Shown in pieces: positions 20,201-29,235 of a DNA stretch of 64,000 nucleotides. The stretch's first letter is position 1; each line of letters opens with the position of its first letter. Made by a program: the position numbers and the translations under genes. The notes beneath the pieces were generated by a model. That model was given only the letters and a program-made list of their open reading frames with translations. It was not told the DNA's origin and ran no database searches. The DNA comes from Phyllobacterium zundukense. Its GTDB lineage: Bacteria > Pseudomonadota > Alphaproteobacteria > Rhizobiales > Rhizobiaceae. The DNA lies in contig NZ_CP104973.1 of NCBI RefSeq assembly GCF_025452195.1, positions 2,959,001-3,023,000 on the forward strand, read 5' to 3'.

Positions 20201-20772
20201 ATCTGCTCGGGGAGGAACAGTCGGGGCATATTCGCGAGGTCGGTTTCGAACTCTACCAACAGATGCTGGAAGAAGCGGTTGCGGAGATCAGGGGTACCGG
20301 CGAAGTCGAGGACGGCCATTGGTCGCCGCAGATTGCGATCGGCACCGCCGTCATGATCCCTGAAACCTATGTGCCGGACCTGCAATTGCGTCTCGGCCTA
20401 TATCGCCGTCTGGCCGATCTGGAGGAGCTGCAGGACATCGACGGCTTTGGCGCTGAAATGATCGATCGCTTTGGACCGCTGCCGGAAGAAGTTCAGCACC
20501 TCTTGAAGATCGTTTACATCAAAGCGTTATGCCGGCGTGCCAATGTGGACAAGCTCGATGCGGGACCAAAGGGCGTTGTCATCCAGTTCCGCAACAAGAC
20601 GTTCAATAATCCAGCTGCACTGGTACAAATGATCGGCGAGCAGGGTTCGATGGCGAAGATCCGGCCCGATCAGAGCATAGTGTTTGTGCGCGACTGGCCT
20701 ACGGCGGAGAAACGGTTGAACGGTGCAGCGGTCGTCATGACGCAGCTGGCGAAACTCGCCGAGGCCGCATAG
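17272..20772 (+). CDS. mfd: Transcription-repair coupling factor Mfd
   Basis: 1166 residues, full length. UvrB-like N-terminal region; CarD-like RNA polymerase interaction domain around EVAALNAGDIVVHVDHGIGR (about residue 500); RecG-like motor with CGDVGFGKTEVALRAAF (Walker A), IIDEEQHFGV (DEEQ box), LSATPIPRTL and QLRGRVGRSKQRAYA. The C-terminal TRCF domain binds UvrA. It displaces stalled RNA polymerase and recruits excision repair. Likely co-transcribed with sdhE; its stop abuts the next, convergent gene. Confidence 0.97.
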   Translation: MTAFTKLGLKSDVNGHVVIDGVVDGYEAFALAKVVAEAGAGGPVLFIARDGNRVADIEQVLNFVQPDLPVLQLPAWDCLPYDRVSPGADTSARRLAALAGLAALREHKHPGVILATANAVLQKLPPRKVLAEQLFMAKPGNRIDMNALVQRLENNGFERVPTVRDIGEYAVRGGILDLFAPGAEEPLRLDFFGDTLETIRTFDPASQRTSSQKKEFSMQPMSEITLSPELISHFRSQYVQTFGAPSRDDALYQSISEGRRFAGMEHWLPLFYDKLETVFDHAGQMPVVFDHLAHESMAERHKMVLDHYEARRRQSDGKEPGDTIPYKPVEPGSLYLTPEQVEASAVNSGMRIDFTPFDAPFVTGRSVIHAGAHRGRTFVEERTAKDTNVFDSVVKHIADERAAGKKVLLAAWSEGTRDRLVQVLNEHGLEKIELVDDLRTVKALARDKITAGILSLETGFDAGELVVVAEQDILGDRLIRHSKRRKRDRDFISEVAALNAGDIVVHVDHGIGRFIGLRTITAAGAPHDCLELHYAGDDRLFLPVENIELLSRFGSETSTAVLDKLGGGAWQARKAKLKKRLLDIAGHLIRIAAERQMRGAPILLPPDGLYGEFAARFPYDETEDQDRAIDAVIDDLSLGKPMDRLICGDVGFGKTEVALRAAFVAALNGVQVAVVVPTTLLSRQHFKTFTQRFQGLPVNVAQASRLVGSKELAENKKGIAEGQVDIAVGTHALLGNGIKFKNLGLLIIDEEQHFGVKHKERLKELKSDVHVLTLSATPIPRTLQLALTGVRELSLITTPPVDRMAVRTFVSPFDALVIRETLLRERYRGGQSFYVCPRISDLSDIKEFLDTQVPELKVAIAHGQMAPGELDDIMNAFYDGQYDVLLSTTIVESGLDIPTANTLIIHRADMFGLSQLYQLRGRVGRSKQRAYALFTLPANKLLTQTAERRLKVLQSLDTLGAGFQLASHDMDIRGAGNLLGEEQSGHIREVGFELYQQMLEEAVAEIRGTGEVEDGHWSPQIAIGTAVMIPETYVPDLQLRLGLYRRLADLEELQDIDGFGAEMIDRFGPLPEEVQHLLKIVYIKALCRRANVDKLDAGPKGVVIQFRNKTFNNPAALVQMIGEQGSMAKIRPDQSIVFVRDWPTAEKRLNGAAVVMTQLAKLAEAA

Positions 20773-21438
20773 TCAGACCGGACGCGGCTCAAAGCCATCG
20801 GCGGCCTGGCGGATGGCGTCCGCCAGAGCCTCTGCAGACTGCGCACCCATAACGGCGTATTTCTGGTCGAGGATGAAGCAGGGAACGCCGCGCACCCCGA
20901 TCTGATTGGCGGTGTCGATTTCCTGCCGCACACCGAGAGTATCGGCGTCGGTTGGCAACAGGCTTGCAACGATGGCGACATCCATGCCGGCCTCTTGCGC
21001 GGCCTCCAGCAATATCTGGTGATCACCGATGTTCTTTCCCTGTTCGAAATAATAGGAGAAAAGGATGCCGACCATCTTGTCCTGAACGTTGGGCGTAGCC
21101 TGCGATGCCCAGCGGATCAGGCGATGCGCGTCCAACGTATTAGGGCTAACTTCGATGGCCTCGAAGTCAAACTCGATGCCAGCTTCCTTGCCAAGCTCGG
21201 TCAATTGCTGATGAATCTCGAAGATCTTGTCGGAACTTCCGAACTTTTCCTGCATGTAGCGATTGCGATCTTTTCCCTGCGGCGGGATCGTCGGGTCGAG
21301 TTGAAATGGTCGCCAATTGACAATGACGTCGAGGTCGGGATTAAGGGCGAGCGCGCTTTCCAAGCGCTTCCGTCCGAGAAAACACCAGGGACAAACGACA
21401 TCCGACACCACGTCGATCGTGAACTTCTTATCGGTCAT
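20773..21438 (-). CDS. DsbA-family (FrnE-like) oxidoreductase
   Basis: 221-residue thioredoxin-fold protein with CPWC at residues 16-19 and the cis-Pro loop GVRGVPCFIL. No signal peptide, so cytoplasmic, as for FrnE/2-hydroxychromene-isomerase-like members. Acts on disulfides, possibly under oxidative stress. Tail-to-tail with mfd with zero spacing, and 8 bp downstream of the YejA-like gene on the same strand. Confidence 0.9.
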   Translation of the reverse strand: MTDKKFTIDVVSDVVCPWCFLGRKRLESALALNPDLDVIVNWRPFQLDPTIPPQGKDRNRYMQEKFGSSDKIFEIHQQLTELGKEAGIEFDFEAIEVSPNTLDAHRLIRWASQATPNVQDKMVGILFSYYFEQGKNIGDHQILLEAAQEAGMDVAIVASLLPTDADTLGVRQEIDTANQIGVRGVPCFILDQKYAVMGAQSAEALADAIRQAADGFEPRPV

Positions 21439-21446
21439 GGCTATTC

Positions 21447-23264
21447 CTATCGTTTATCGGACCACCACGTGGACAGTTGGTTGCCGACCATGGACGTCTT
21501 GTCCGGATGTTGCAGATGCGCCCAGCGGGCAACCCATTGCTCGGGCTGGTAGTAGATCGGGACCATATAATGGCCGGAGATCAGGACTCTGTCGAGGGCA
21601 CGCACAATGCTGGTAAATTCCTCGTCACCGCGGGCGGCCAGCATTTTGTCCAGTAGCGCGTCGATGACGGGATCGGCTACCCCCGCATAATTGAAGCTGC
21701 CTTCAACTTCCTTCGACTGGCTGCCCCAGCGGTTGAATTGCTCATACCCTGGCGAAAGCGAGTTTGAATAGGCGCCGAGGATAACGTCGTAGTCGAACGT
21801 CTGGAGGCGTTTTTGATACTGTGCGTCGTCGACTGTACGGATGGTCGCACCGATGCCCAGGCGCTCGAGCGTACGTTTGTAGGCAAGCCCGAGACGCTCT
21901 TCGCCAACCGAGCGCGTCAGAATTTCGAATGTGAGCGGCGTACCATGCGGATCGAGCATCTGTTCGTTCTCGATCTTGTAGCCCCGGCTGACGAGAATGT
22001 CATAAGCGCGCTTCATTTCCTTGCGATCGCGCCCTGTTCCATCCGTTTTGGCGGGCTCGTAGGTGCCATCCATCACTTCCGGCAGCACCGCATCCGGATA
22101 TGGCGCAAGTAGCGCGCGTTCGGTCGCATCTGCGGATCTGCCAAGGGCCGACAACTCCGAGCCCTGCCAGTAGCTACCCAGTCGCTGGTAGCGGCCGGCG
22201 TAGAGGTTGCGGTTGGTCCACTCGAAATCGAACATGAGTGCGAGCGCTTCCCGCACCGCCTTGTCTTGAAACAAGGGGCGCCGCGTATTGAAGACAAAGC
22301 CGAACATATTTGCCGGTGATCTGGACCGGAACGTGTCCCTGATAACCCTGCCATCTTTCACCGCCGGAAAATCATAGGACGTCGCCCATTTGTTGGGATC
22401 GCCTTCCATGAAGACGTCGAATACGCCTTTCTTGAATGCTTCGAACTGCGCCTGATCGTTACGGAAATACTCGACAGTTACCGTTTCAAAATTGTTGAAA
22501 CCGACCCTGCTCGGCAGGTCGGCGGCCCAGTAGTCGGGGTTTCGCTTGAAAACGATACGCTGGCCTGGCTGAACCTTCGAAACGATGTAGGGTCCGCTGC
22601 CAACCGGGATAGCCAAGGGCGAAGCGTCGAATTTGTCGATGTCGATCGCATGTTTTGGAAGAACCGGCATAAGTGCCAGGACCAGCGGAAACTCCCTGTT
22701 CGCCTGCTCGTTGAATGTGAACCTTACGCCGCGTTCGCCGACCTTTTCGATTTTTGAGATCAGTTTCATGCGGCTGCTAAAAGGCGGTCGTCCCTTTTTG
22801 GTAAGAACATCGAACGTGAAGATTACATCATCGGGCGTTACCGGCTGCCCGTCGGACCATTTCGCCTTCGGATTGAGCGTGAATTCGACCCAGGTTCGCT
22901 CGTCATTGGTTTCAACCTTTTCGGCGAGCAAACCATACATGGTGAATGGTTCGTCGGCGCTTCGCTGCATCAGCGACTCGTAGACCAGATTGCCAAATTC
23001 GGAATCGCCGAACATGCCGCGTGCGGTCGTCCGCATGCTCTTGATCAGGAACGGATTGAGGCTGTCGAATGTGCCGACGACACCATAGGTTATGGAGCCT
23101 TCCTTTGGTGCAACCCGATTGACATAGGGGAAATTCTTGTAGTTTGCGGGCAGGGCAGGCTCGCCGTGCATGGCGATTCCATAGGTCGGTTCTGCAAAAG
23201 AAGCGCCCGTTGCCGAACATGCTGCGATCAAAAGCGCCAGAATCTGCAAACTTCTCTTCAACAT
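21447..23264 (-). CDS. YejA-like oligopeptide ABC transporter substrate-binding protein
   Basis: 605-residue family 5 extracellular solute-binding protein. Signal peptide of about 24 residues (LLIAACSATGASFA, cleaved before EPTYG). TYGVVGTFDSLNPFLIKSMR and VEFTLNPKAKWSDGQPVTPD are typical of the YejA branch, which imports peptides (including microcin C in some bacteria). No permease or ATPase genes lie beside it, so it is either an orphan or pairs with a distant yejBEF. Confidence 0.88.
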   Translation of the reverse strand: MLKRSLQILALLIAACSATGASFAEPTYGIAMHGEPALPANYKNFPYVNRVAPKEGSITYGVVGTFDSLNPFLIKSMRTTARGMFGDSEFGNLVYESLMQRSADEPFTMYGLLAEKVETNDERTWVEFTLNPKAKWSDGQPVTPDDVIFTFDVLTKKGRPPFSSRMKLISKIEKVGERGVRFTFNEQANREFPLVLALMPVLPKHAIDIDKFDASPLAIPVGSGPYIVSKVQPGQRIVFKRNPDYWAADLPSRVGFNNFETVTVEYFRNDQAQFEAFKKGVFDVFMEGDPNKWATSYDFPAVKDGRVIRDTFRSRSPANMFGFVFNTRRPLFQDKAVREALALMFDFEWTNRNLYAGRYQRLGSYWQGSELSALGRSADATERALLAPYPDAVLPEVMDGTYEPAKTDGTGRDRKEMKRAYDILVSRGYKIENEQMLDPHGTPLTFEILTRSVGEERLGLAYKRTLERLGIGATIRTVDDAQYQKRLQTFDYDVILGAYSNSLSPGYEQFNRWGSQSKEVEGSFNYAGVADPVIDALLDKMLAARGDEEFTSIVRALDRVLISGHYMVPIYYQPEQWVARWAHLQHPDKTSMVGNQLSTWWSDKR

Positions 23265-23549
23265 CGTCTCAACCTTGCGCCTTTAGGGACGCGATTTACC
23301 CTGATTCGTGCCAAAGACTATCATTTGAAGACGATTCTGCGGCGGAAGACGTGCTATGTGCCATCTGAATTCAAAGACCAGCCAAAAGTAGTCTGGATTT
23401 GCATCGGCATGCAGTGTAACACGGCGTTCGATAATTGCATCTGGCGCTAGGGTCACTCTGTTGCCGCATTTAGTGACCAAAGCCAGACAAGCAAATACAA
23501 GTGATCAAGCCACACTTCGGATAAGTGCGCTGAAAGGAACCAGTTGACC

Positions 23550-24173
23550 ATGTCCACCCGAAAGACTTTCGCTGCAACCGCATCTCTCGCAGGCGCCGTT
23601 GCATTACTTGCCGCCGCGGCCGTACCAGCCTCAGCCCAGCAACAGCAAAGAGCGCCTCAGGGTTGGTTCAAGGTTTGCTCGAAACAGGAAGACAATGACA
23701 TCTGCAATACGCAGAATATCGTGACGGCCGACAGCGGCCAGCTCCTGACTGCTGTCAATCTCATCGAGATCAAAGGTAAGATCAATCGCAAGATCTTCCA
23801 GGTTTCCGTCCCGACCGGCCGTCTCATCGCGCCGGGTGTTGGCCTCCAGATCAACGGCGGCAAGACTCAGAAGGTTGATTACGCCATCTGCTTCCCGGAT
23901 CGTTGCATTTCAGAAGTTGCCTTGTCCGATGACCTGCTTGCTGCCTTCAAGAAGGGCAACCAGCTGACGATGACTTCCGTCAACTTCCAGAACAAGCCCA
24001 ATCCGATCAACGTTGCGCTCACGGGCTTCACTCAGGCTTACGACGGTCCCGGCCTGCAGCAGAACGAGCTCGAACAGCGCCAGAAGACACTTCAGGACGA
24101 AGTTCAGAAGCGTCAGAAAGAGTTCGAGGAGAAGATGAAGGCTGAGCAGCAAAAGGCCAAAACCGGCAACTGA
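23550..24173 (+). CDS. ialB: Invasion associated locus B (IalB) family protein
   Basis: 207 residues with a signal peptide (AGAVALLAAAAVPASAQ, cleaved near residue 29) and an IalB core opening WFKVCSKQEDNDICNT. Cysteine pairs in the core (CSKQEDNDIC and CFPDRC) suggest disulfides in the periplasm. A charged coiled-coil tail (from about residue 170) follows. ATG 23550 is used rather than a TTG two codons earlier. Widespread in Hyphomicrobiales; exact role unknown, named for Bartonella invasion locus B. A terminator follows directly. Confidence 0.9.
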   Translation: MSTRKTFAATASLAGAVALLAAAAVPASAQQQQRAPQGWFKVCSKQEDNDICNTQNIVTADSGQLLTAVNLIEIKGKINRKIFQVSVPTGRLIAPGVGLQINGGKTQKVDYAICFPDRCISEVALSDDLLAAFKKGNQLTMTSVNFQNKPNPINVALTGFTQAYDGPGLQQNELEQRQKTLQDEVQKRQKEFEEKMKAEQQKAKTGN

Positions 24174-24193
24174 TCAACCGGCACTGAAAAGCA

Positions 24194-24221
24194 AAAAAGG
24201 ACGCTTTGAGCGTCCTTTTTT
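24194..24221 (+). terminator. Rho-independent terminator after ialB
   Basis: AAAGGACGCT-ttg-AGCGTCCTTTTTT: GC-rich stem with a T-run, 20 bp after the ialB stop. Confidence 0.9.
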
Positions 24222-24241
24222 ATTGCGCATGAGTCGGTGCA

Positions 24242-24583
24242 CTAGTTCATGTGAGGTTTCTTCACGCGATAGACGCCGTTTTCCGGCGTTTCAAACATGT
24301 TCCCGATCTGCGGATGCCTCAGGGGCACACCGGTCGTATCGGCAACAAGGTTCTGTTCCGATACATAGGCGACATATTCGCTTTCGGAGTTTTCTGCAAA
24401 AAGATGATAAAAGGGCTGGTCGCGCCGCGGCCTTATATCCTCGGGGATAGATCTATACCATTCTTCTGTATTGTTGAATTCCGGATCCACGTCGAAGATT
24501 ACGCCTCGGAACGCGAAGATCCTGTGGCTCACCACCTGGCCGATCTGAAATTTTGCATGGCGTATCTGTGTCATCATCGTCAT
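24242..24583 (-). CDS. hspQ: Heat shock protein HspQ
   Basis: 113 residues. AKFQIGQVVSHRIFAFRGVI and DQPFYHLFAENSESEYVAYV are hallmarks of HspQ (YccV), a small protein that in enterobacteria helps degrade denatured DnaA and acts on Lon. Three closely spaced ATGs (24583, 24577, 24574) could start it. It converges on ialB across the terminator. Confidence 0.92.
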   Translation of the reverse strand: MTMMTQIRHAKFQIGQVVSHRIFAFRGVIFDVDPEFNNTEEWYRSIPEDIRPRRDQPFYHLFAENSESEYVAYVSEQNLVADTTGVPLRHPQIGNMFETPENGVYRVKKPHMN

Positions 24584-24672
24584 TCGTAGTAGGTATCTGT
24601 TTCTATCAAAGCTCGCGAGCCTAAATGGTTCCTGCGATCACTCTATCCCGCCATAAATTCATAAAGTCCGTC

Positions 24673-25617
24673 ATGCTCAGTGTCTTCAATCTGGTACTTC
24701 CATTCTTTGGACTGATTTTCCTTGGCTTTTTCGTGGCACGAATCAACCACCAGCCTTTGGAGGCGCTAGGATGGATGAATACGTTCATCATTTATGTGGC
24801 GTTGCCGGCTCTATTTTTCCAGATACTCTCGAAAACGCCCGTGGCGGAATTGACCAAGTGGAACTTTATCCTCGGATGCACTTTGTCAACATTTGTCATT
24901 TTCCTGGTGATGTTTCTGATCGCCTTCGTGCGGACGCGGAAGATCGATGAAAGCACAATTCAAGGGCTTGCCGCAGCCTATGGCAATATCGGGTACATGG
25001 GGCCAGCCCTGGCGATCCTCGCCTTCGGTGCGACGGCAGCTGTGCCCGTCGCGCTGATATTTTGCTTCGACAACATGCTGCATTTCGTCATGGCACCGCT
25101 GTTGATGGCGCTTTCGGGCAATGACAAGCGTTCTCCGCGCGATGTCACTATAGGTGTCCTTCGCAAGATATTCGGCCATCCTTTCATTATCGCGACGATC
25201 CTGGGTGTTGGTGCGGCGCTACTCGGTATCGAGCCGCCTGTCGCAATCGACCGCATGATCGATCTCCTTGCAAGGGCGGCAGCGCCTTGCGCGCTCTTCG
25301 CCATGGGAGCAACGCTTGCACTACGTCCACTGAGGCGCGTACCGAAGGAACTTTATCTCATTGTCCCTATCAAGCTGCTGGTTCAGCCGTTGCTGATTTA
25401 TGGGGTGCTGAATCTCGTCGGGAATTTTCCACCAGTGTGGATTTACACGGCCATGCTCATGGCCGCATTGCCTACCGCAACCAATGTCTTCGTCATCGCT
25501 CAACAGTACGGCGTGTGGGTCGAGCGGGCCTCCAGCAGCATTCTGGCGACCACTTTGTTTTCAATCGCGACCCTGACCCTGTGGCTCTACTTCATGACGC
25601 ATGGTCTCATTCCCTGA
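24673..25617 (+). CDS. AEC-family (auxin efflux carrier-like) transporter
   Basis: 314 residues and about ten hydrophobic helices in two halves. AAYGNIGYMGPALAILAFG (about residue 100) is the conserved crossover of AEC permeases such as MdcF and YfdV. Substrates of this family are mostly organic acids. The ATG at 24673 opens directly into helix 1; the frame extends to 24625 but no clear ribosome site supports either start. Single gene. Confidence 0.85.
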   Translation: MLSVFNLVLPFFGLIFLGFFVARINHQPLEALGWMNTFIIYVALPALFFQILSKTPVAELTKWNFILGCTLSTFVIFLVMFLIAFVRTRKIDESTIQGLAAAYGNIGYMGPALAILAFGATAAVPVALIFCFDNMLHFVMAPLLMALSGNDKRSPRDVTIGVLRKIFGHPFIIATILGVGAALLGIEPPVAIDRMIDLLARAAAPCALFAMGATLALRPLRRVPKELYLIVPIKLLVQPLLIYGVLNLVGNFPPVWIYTAMLMAALPTATNVFVIAQQYGVWVERASSSILATTLFSIATLTLWLYFMTHGLIP

Positions 25618-25712
25618 CACGCCGTCAACGTCTTTGTTACCAAGATAATCGCCCGCTTGGCTCTTTCGATCCAGCTGAGCCCTTGCGGCTGTCGATTTTC
25701 TGTATATATAGT

Positions 25713-25729
25713 TGCGAATGATTTGCAAT
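25713..25729. promoter_or_regulatory. Mur/Fur-type box before mntH
   Basis: TTGCGAAT-G-ATTTGCAA is a near-perfect 17-bp palindrome (7 of 8 pairs) 19 bp upstream of mntH, matching the form of Mur-responsive sequences that repress mntH with manganese in rhizobia. An AT-rich TATATA stretch just upstream is a likely -10. Confidence 0.65.
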
Positions 25730-25747
25730 TGCGATTAAGGGTATTCC

Positions 25748-27094
25748 ATGGATCAACTACGGCAGGCGGTCGACACGCCTAAGGGCTGGCGACACGCAAG
25801 GGGCGAGGCGTCACTGTCGGACGTTCATCGTTCGATTGCCGTACGGACGAGTGGACCGGGTTGGCGTCGTGCAGCGGCCTTCGTCGGTCCGGGCTATCTG
25901 GTCGCCGTGGGCTACATGGACCCTGGCAACTGGGCGACATCGCTCGCCGGTGGTTCGAAATTCGGTTACACGCTTCTCGTCGTTGCGCTCGTTTCCAATA
26001 TCATGGCGATTGTCTTGCAGGCTCTTTGTGCACGGCTCGCCATAGGTTCGGGCAGAGATCTGGCGCAGGCTTGCCGCGATGCATTTCCGAAGCCAGTTGC
26101 TTATACGCTATGGTTTCTGGCGGAAATTGCCATCATCGCTACGGATATTGCCGAAGTTATCGGCACGGCCATCGGTCTCAATCTGATTTTCGGTATTCCG
26201 CTTGAAATTGGCGTACTCATCACAGCGCTCGACGTATTCCTCATTCTTTATCTGCAGAAGCTTGGTTTCCGCTGGGTCGAGGCGCTCATTATTACGCTCC
26301 TCGGCGTCATAGCCGTTTGTTTCGCGATCCAGATTTTCATGGCGGATCCGGAATGGGGCGCTGTCATCAAGGGTTTTGCACCAACGACAGAGATCGTGAC
26401 CAATCCGGAGATGCTGTATCTTGCGCTGGGTATCCTCGGGGCGACGGTGATGCCGCACAATCTCTATCTGCATTCAGGTATTGTGCAGACCCGCGATTAC
26501 GGAAATACGCTGCCGGAAAAACGCTCTGCACTGAAATACGCAACGATCGATTCCACTTTGGCACTGATGTTTGCGCTCCTGATCAACGCGTCGATCCTCA
26601 TTCTTGCTGCGGCAACATTCCACAAGACGGGTCAGACAGACGTCGCGGAACTCGGGGAGGCGCATTCTCTGCTCGCGCCACTCCTGGGCTTGGCCATAGC
26701 GCCGACGCTGTTCGGCATTGCTTTGCTCTGTTGCGGTATAAATTCGACCGTAACGGCAACGCTGGCAGGGCAGATCGTCATGGAGGGGTTCCTCCACATC
26801 AAGATCGCGCCGTGGCTGCGGCGGCTGATCACGCGCGGCATCGCCATCATTCCGGCCTCTATCGTTACCATCTGGTATGGCGAAAGCGGCACCGCAAAGC
26901 TGCTGGTCCTGACGCAGGTGGTCCTGAGCCTTCAGCTATCGTTCGCCGTATTCCCGCTGGTCATGTTCACAGCAAGCAAGGCAAAGATGGGCGCCCTCGT
27001 TTCACCGCGCTGGCTCTCGGCATTCGCGATGTTCATCGCCGTGGTAATTGCCCTGCTGAACGTGAAATTGCTGAGCGATTTCGTGCTGGCGTGA
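25748..27094 (+). CDS. mntH: Nramp-family Mn2+/H+ symporter MntH
   Basis: 448 residues with 11 or 12 transmembrane helices. [15 protein letters not shown] contains the metal-binding DPGN of helix 1 and [13 protein letters not shown] the MPHN of helix 6. It imports manganese, and sometimes iron, with protons. The 17-bp palindrome just upstream points to Mur control. Convergent with the UbiH-type gene, with a strong hairpin between. Confidence 0.96.
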   Translation: MDQLRQAVDTPKGWRHARGEASLSDVHRSIAVRTSGPGWRRAAAFVGPGYLVAVGYMDPGNWATSLAGGSKFGYTLLVVALVSNIMAIVLQALCARLAIGSGRDLAQACRDAFPKPVAYTLWFLAEIAIIATDIAEVIGTAIGLNLIFGIPLEIGVLITALDVFLILYLQKLGFRWVEALIITLLGVIAVCFAIQIFMADPEWGAVIKGFAPTTEIVTNPEMLYLALGILGATVMPHNLYLHSGIVQTRDYGNTLPEKRSALKYATIDSTLALMFALLINASILILAAATFHKTGQTDVAELGEAHSLLAPLLGLAIAPTLFGIALLCCGINSTVTATLAGQIVMEGFLHIKIAPWLRRLITRGIAIIPASIVTIWYGESGTAKLLVLTQVVLSLQLSFAVFPLVMFTASKAKMGALVSPRWLSAFAMFIAVVIALLNVKLLSDFVLA

Positions 27095-27100
27095 ATTGGA

Positions 27101-27130
27101 GCCTCGGGCACCAAGATTGTTGCCCGAGGC
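27101..27130. terminator. Hairpin between convergent mntH and hydroxylase genes
   Basis: Perfect 10-bp arms GCCTCGGGCA / TGCCCGAGGC with a 10-nt loop fill the 37-bp gap between two convergent stops. No strong T-run, so a weak or bidirectional terminator. Confidence 0.6.
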
Positions 27131-27131
27131 G

Positions 27132-28334
27132 CTAATGTCTGCCAGATTCCTTGTGCGAAAATCGCCAGCCGCTGCCTGGGCGCAGACCTTCGCGCATGAC
27201 AAAGCCACGAAGCGGTGAAAAGGCCCGCAAGAGCTCAAGGCCGCCGCTGCGAACCATCTGAACCGGCAGAAAATCCGACAGGAGCGAACGGTTCAGGGCG
27301 TCCACGGCACCCGTCCGTGCAAGAATGTCCGGGCTTCGCTTGCGATTATAGGTTGTCAAAACGCTGGCTGCGCCGAGGTCCATACCGTCGACCGGCAGAG
27401 TTGCCAGTAAGGTCTCCACATCACGAACACCGAGATTGAGGCCCTGTGCGCCAATCGGCGGGAAGACATGGGCCGACTCGCCAGCCAGGAACACGCGGTT
27501 GCGGGCGAACGAATTGGGAACCAGGCCGGACAGTGGCCAGCTCTGAGGATCGTCGTCGATGGTTATGGCGCCGAGCATGGATTGCATGCGCTCTTCAACG
27601 CGCGTCGCCAGTTGGTCACGGGAAAGTTCAAGCAATTCCACAGCATGGGCCGGGGTTGTCACCCAGACAAGACTTGAACGCTTGCCGGGCAAGGGCACCT
27701 GCGTGAAAGGACCATGCTCCGTATGAAATTCCGTTGAAATATCATGATGATCACGCGTATGGCTAAAGCTCAGAACGATGGCAGTCTGATTGTAGCTCCA
27801 GGTCCGCGCCGATATTCCAGCTGCCTCTCGTGCCAGCGAGGAACGGCCATCGGCAGCTATGACGATATTGGCGGTGTACATAGAACCGTCGCTGCCTTCG
27901 ACAGCAATCGCATTTTCAGCCGGGTGATAATGACTGGCCGAGGCAGCGACATGCTTCACCGTCGAATTTTTCAGCGCATCGCCCAGGACCGATGTCAAAG
28001 TGACATTGGGAATATTGTAGCCGAAGGCTGGCTCGTTGATCTCGCTCGCCTCGAAGGTTACGGCCGGGCTCCTGATGAGCCGGTTTGTGCCATCGAGGAT
28101 ACGCATCGTGGTAATTGGCGCGGCATGTGGCTCGATGCTTGCCCACAGGCCAATCCTTTCGAGAAACTTGATTGCAGGTACCATCAGCGCGGTTGTGCGT
28201 TTGTCGGAACCCTCCGGCAGAACGCCAAGACTGATGACATTGTCGAAACTTTGCGCAAGTGCAATAGCAGCAATCAGCCCCACATGACCTGCGCCCGCAA
28301 CAATAATCGGATCGGTTCTGGTACTGGTCATCAT
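27132..28334 (-). CDS. UbiH/UbiF-family FAD monooxygenase
   Basis: 400 residues. The dinucleotide motif IIVAGAGHVGLIAAIALAQS is at the N-terminus, a DG motif in IVIAADGRSSLAREAAG (about residue 160), and RVFLAGESAHVFPPIGAQGL (GD-like motif; here GES) near residue 285. Family members hydroxylate the ubiquinone ring. In the classical motif the residue after Gly is Asp, so the Glu in GESAH is a small deviation. Specific ring position cannot be set. Confidence 0.88.
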   Translation of the reverse strand: MMTSTRTDPIIVAGAGHVGLIAAIALAQSFDNVISLGVLPEGSDKRTTALMVPAIKFLERIGLWASIEPHAAPITTMRILDGTNRLIRSPAVTFEASEINEPAFGYNIPNVTLTSVLGDALKNSTVKHVAASASHYHPAENAIAVEGSDGSMYTANIVIAADGRSSLAREAAGISARTWSYNQTAIVLSFSHTRDHHDISTEFHTEHGPFTQVPLPGKRSSLVWVTTPAHAVELLELSRDQLATRVEERMQSMLGAITIDDDPQSWPLSGLVPNSFARNRVFLAGESAHVFPPIGAQGLNLGVRDVETLLATLPVDGMDLGAASVLTTYNRKRSPDILARTGAVDALNRSLLSDFLPVQMVRSGGLELLRAFSPLRGFVMREGLRPGSGWRFSHKESGRH

Positions 28335-28482
28335 TGTCTCCGCTTCACGCTTTCAACAGTTTATATTAGCCTAATTGCTTGCACTTTGGGCATTTTTCAA
28401 GAAAAGCTGCTCACAAATCGTTCGCTATCGCTAAGGTACAACAGCGAACGCATTATTATCATGCAGCAGATTGGCACGGACC

Positions 28483-29235
28483 GTGAAAAAACCGATATTG
28501 CCCAAGGCCATAACGCCCAAGAAGGTAACGGCACCGCAAGCCAAAGCATTTTCCGTCCATCTTCTCACGGCGTCCGGCTCCTTTCTGGCGTTTCTTTCTG
28601 TGGTTGCGGCCAGTGAGGAAAGCTGGACAGCGATGTTCTGGTGGCTTGGGCTGGCGCTTTTTGTCGATGGTATCGACGGGCCGATTGCACGTAAGCTGGA
28701 CGTCAAATATGTCCTGCCGAACTGGTCTGGCGAACTCCTCGACAACATCATCGACTATATGACCTACGTGCTCATTCCGGCCTTTGCGCTGTATCAGCGT
28801 GGCTTCATGGGCGAGGGGCTGTCCTTTTTGGCAGCGGCGATCATCGTGGTTTCCAGTGCCATCTACTATGCCGACACCGGCATGAAGACCAAGGAGAACT
28901 TCTTCAAGGGTTTCCCGGTTGTCTGGAATATGATCGTCTTCACGTTGTTCATCGTGCGCCCCGGAGAGTGGGTGGCATTCGCCATCGTTCTCGTTGCGGC
29001 GATCGTCTCGTTCCTGCCGATCTATTTCCTCCATCCCGTGCGAGTGCAACGCTTGCGACCACTCAATCTTGCGATATTCTTCCTGTGGTGTGCCTTTGGC
29101 GCATATTCACTGTTTCAGGAACTGGATTCGCCGCTCTGGGTGCGGATCGGCATTTCGGTGACGGGCATCTATCTTTTTTTCATTGGCGCCGTGATGCAGG
29201 CATTCCCCAATCTTGGTCGTACGGAGAAACTATGA
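28483..29235 (+). CDS. pcs: Phosphatidylcholine synthase
   Basis: About 250-residue membrane protein of the CDP-alcohol phosphatidyltransferase superfamily. It has the Pcs signature: DGPIAR, then 12 residues, then GELLDNIID, giving DG-x2-AR-x12-G-x3-D-x3-D. It condenses CDP-diacylglycerol with choline at the inner membrane, a route typical of host-associated alphaproteobacteria. No ATG fits; GTG 28483 or TTG 28471 must start it. It overlaps the next gene by 4 bp (ATGA). Confidence 0.93.
   Translation: MKKPILPKAITPKKVTAPQAKAFSVHLLTASGSFLAFLSVVAASEESWTAMFWWLGLALFVDGIDGPIARKLDVKYVLPNWSGELLDNIIDYMTYVLIPAFALYQRGFMGEGLSFLAAAIIVVSSAIYYADTGMKTKENFFKGFPVVWNMIVFTLFIVRPGEWVAFAIVLVAAIVSFLPIYFLHPVRVQRLRPLNLAIFFLWCAFGAYSLFQELDSPLWVRIGISVTGIYLFFIGAVMQAFPNLGRTEKL

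Noticed and set aside
23265..23549. Possible riboswitch or small gene upstream of ialB
   Set aside because: No recognised riboswitch core or gene-like frame; treated as an ordinary promoter region.
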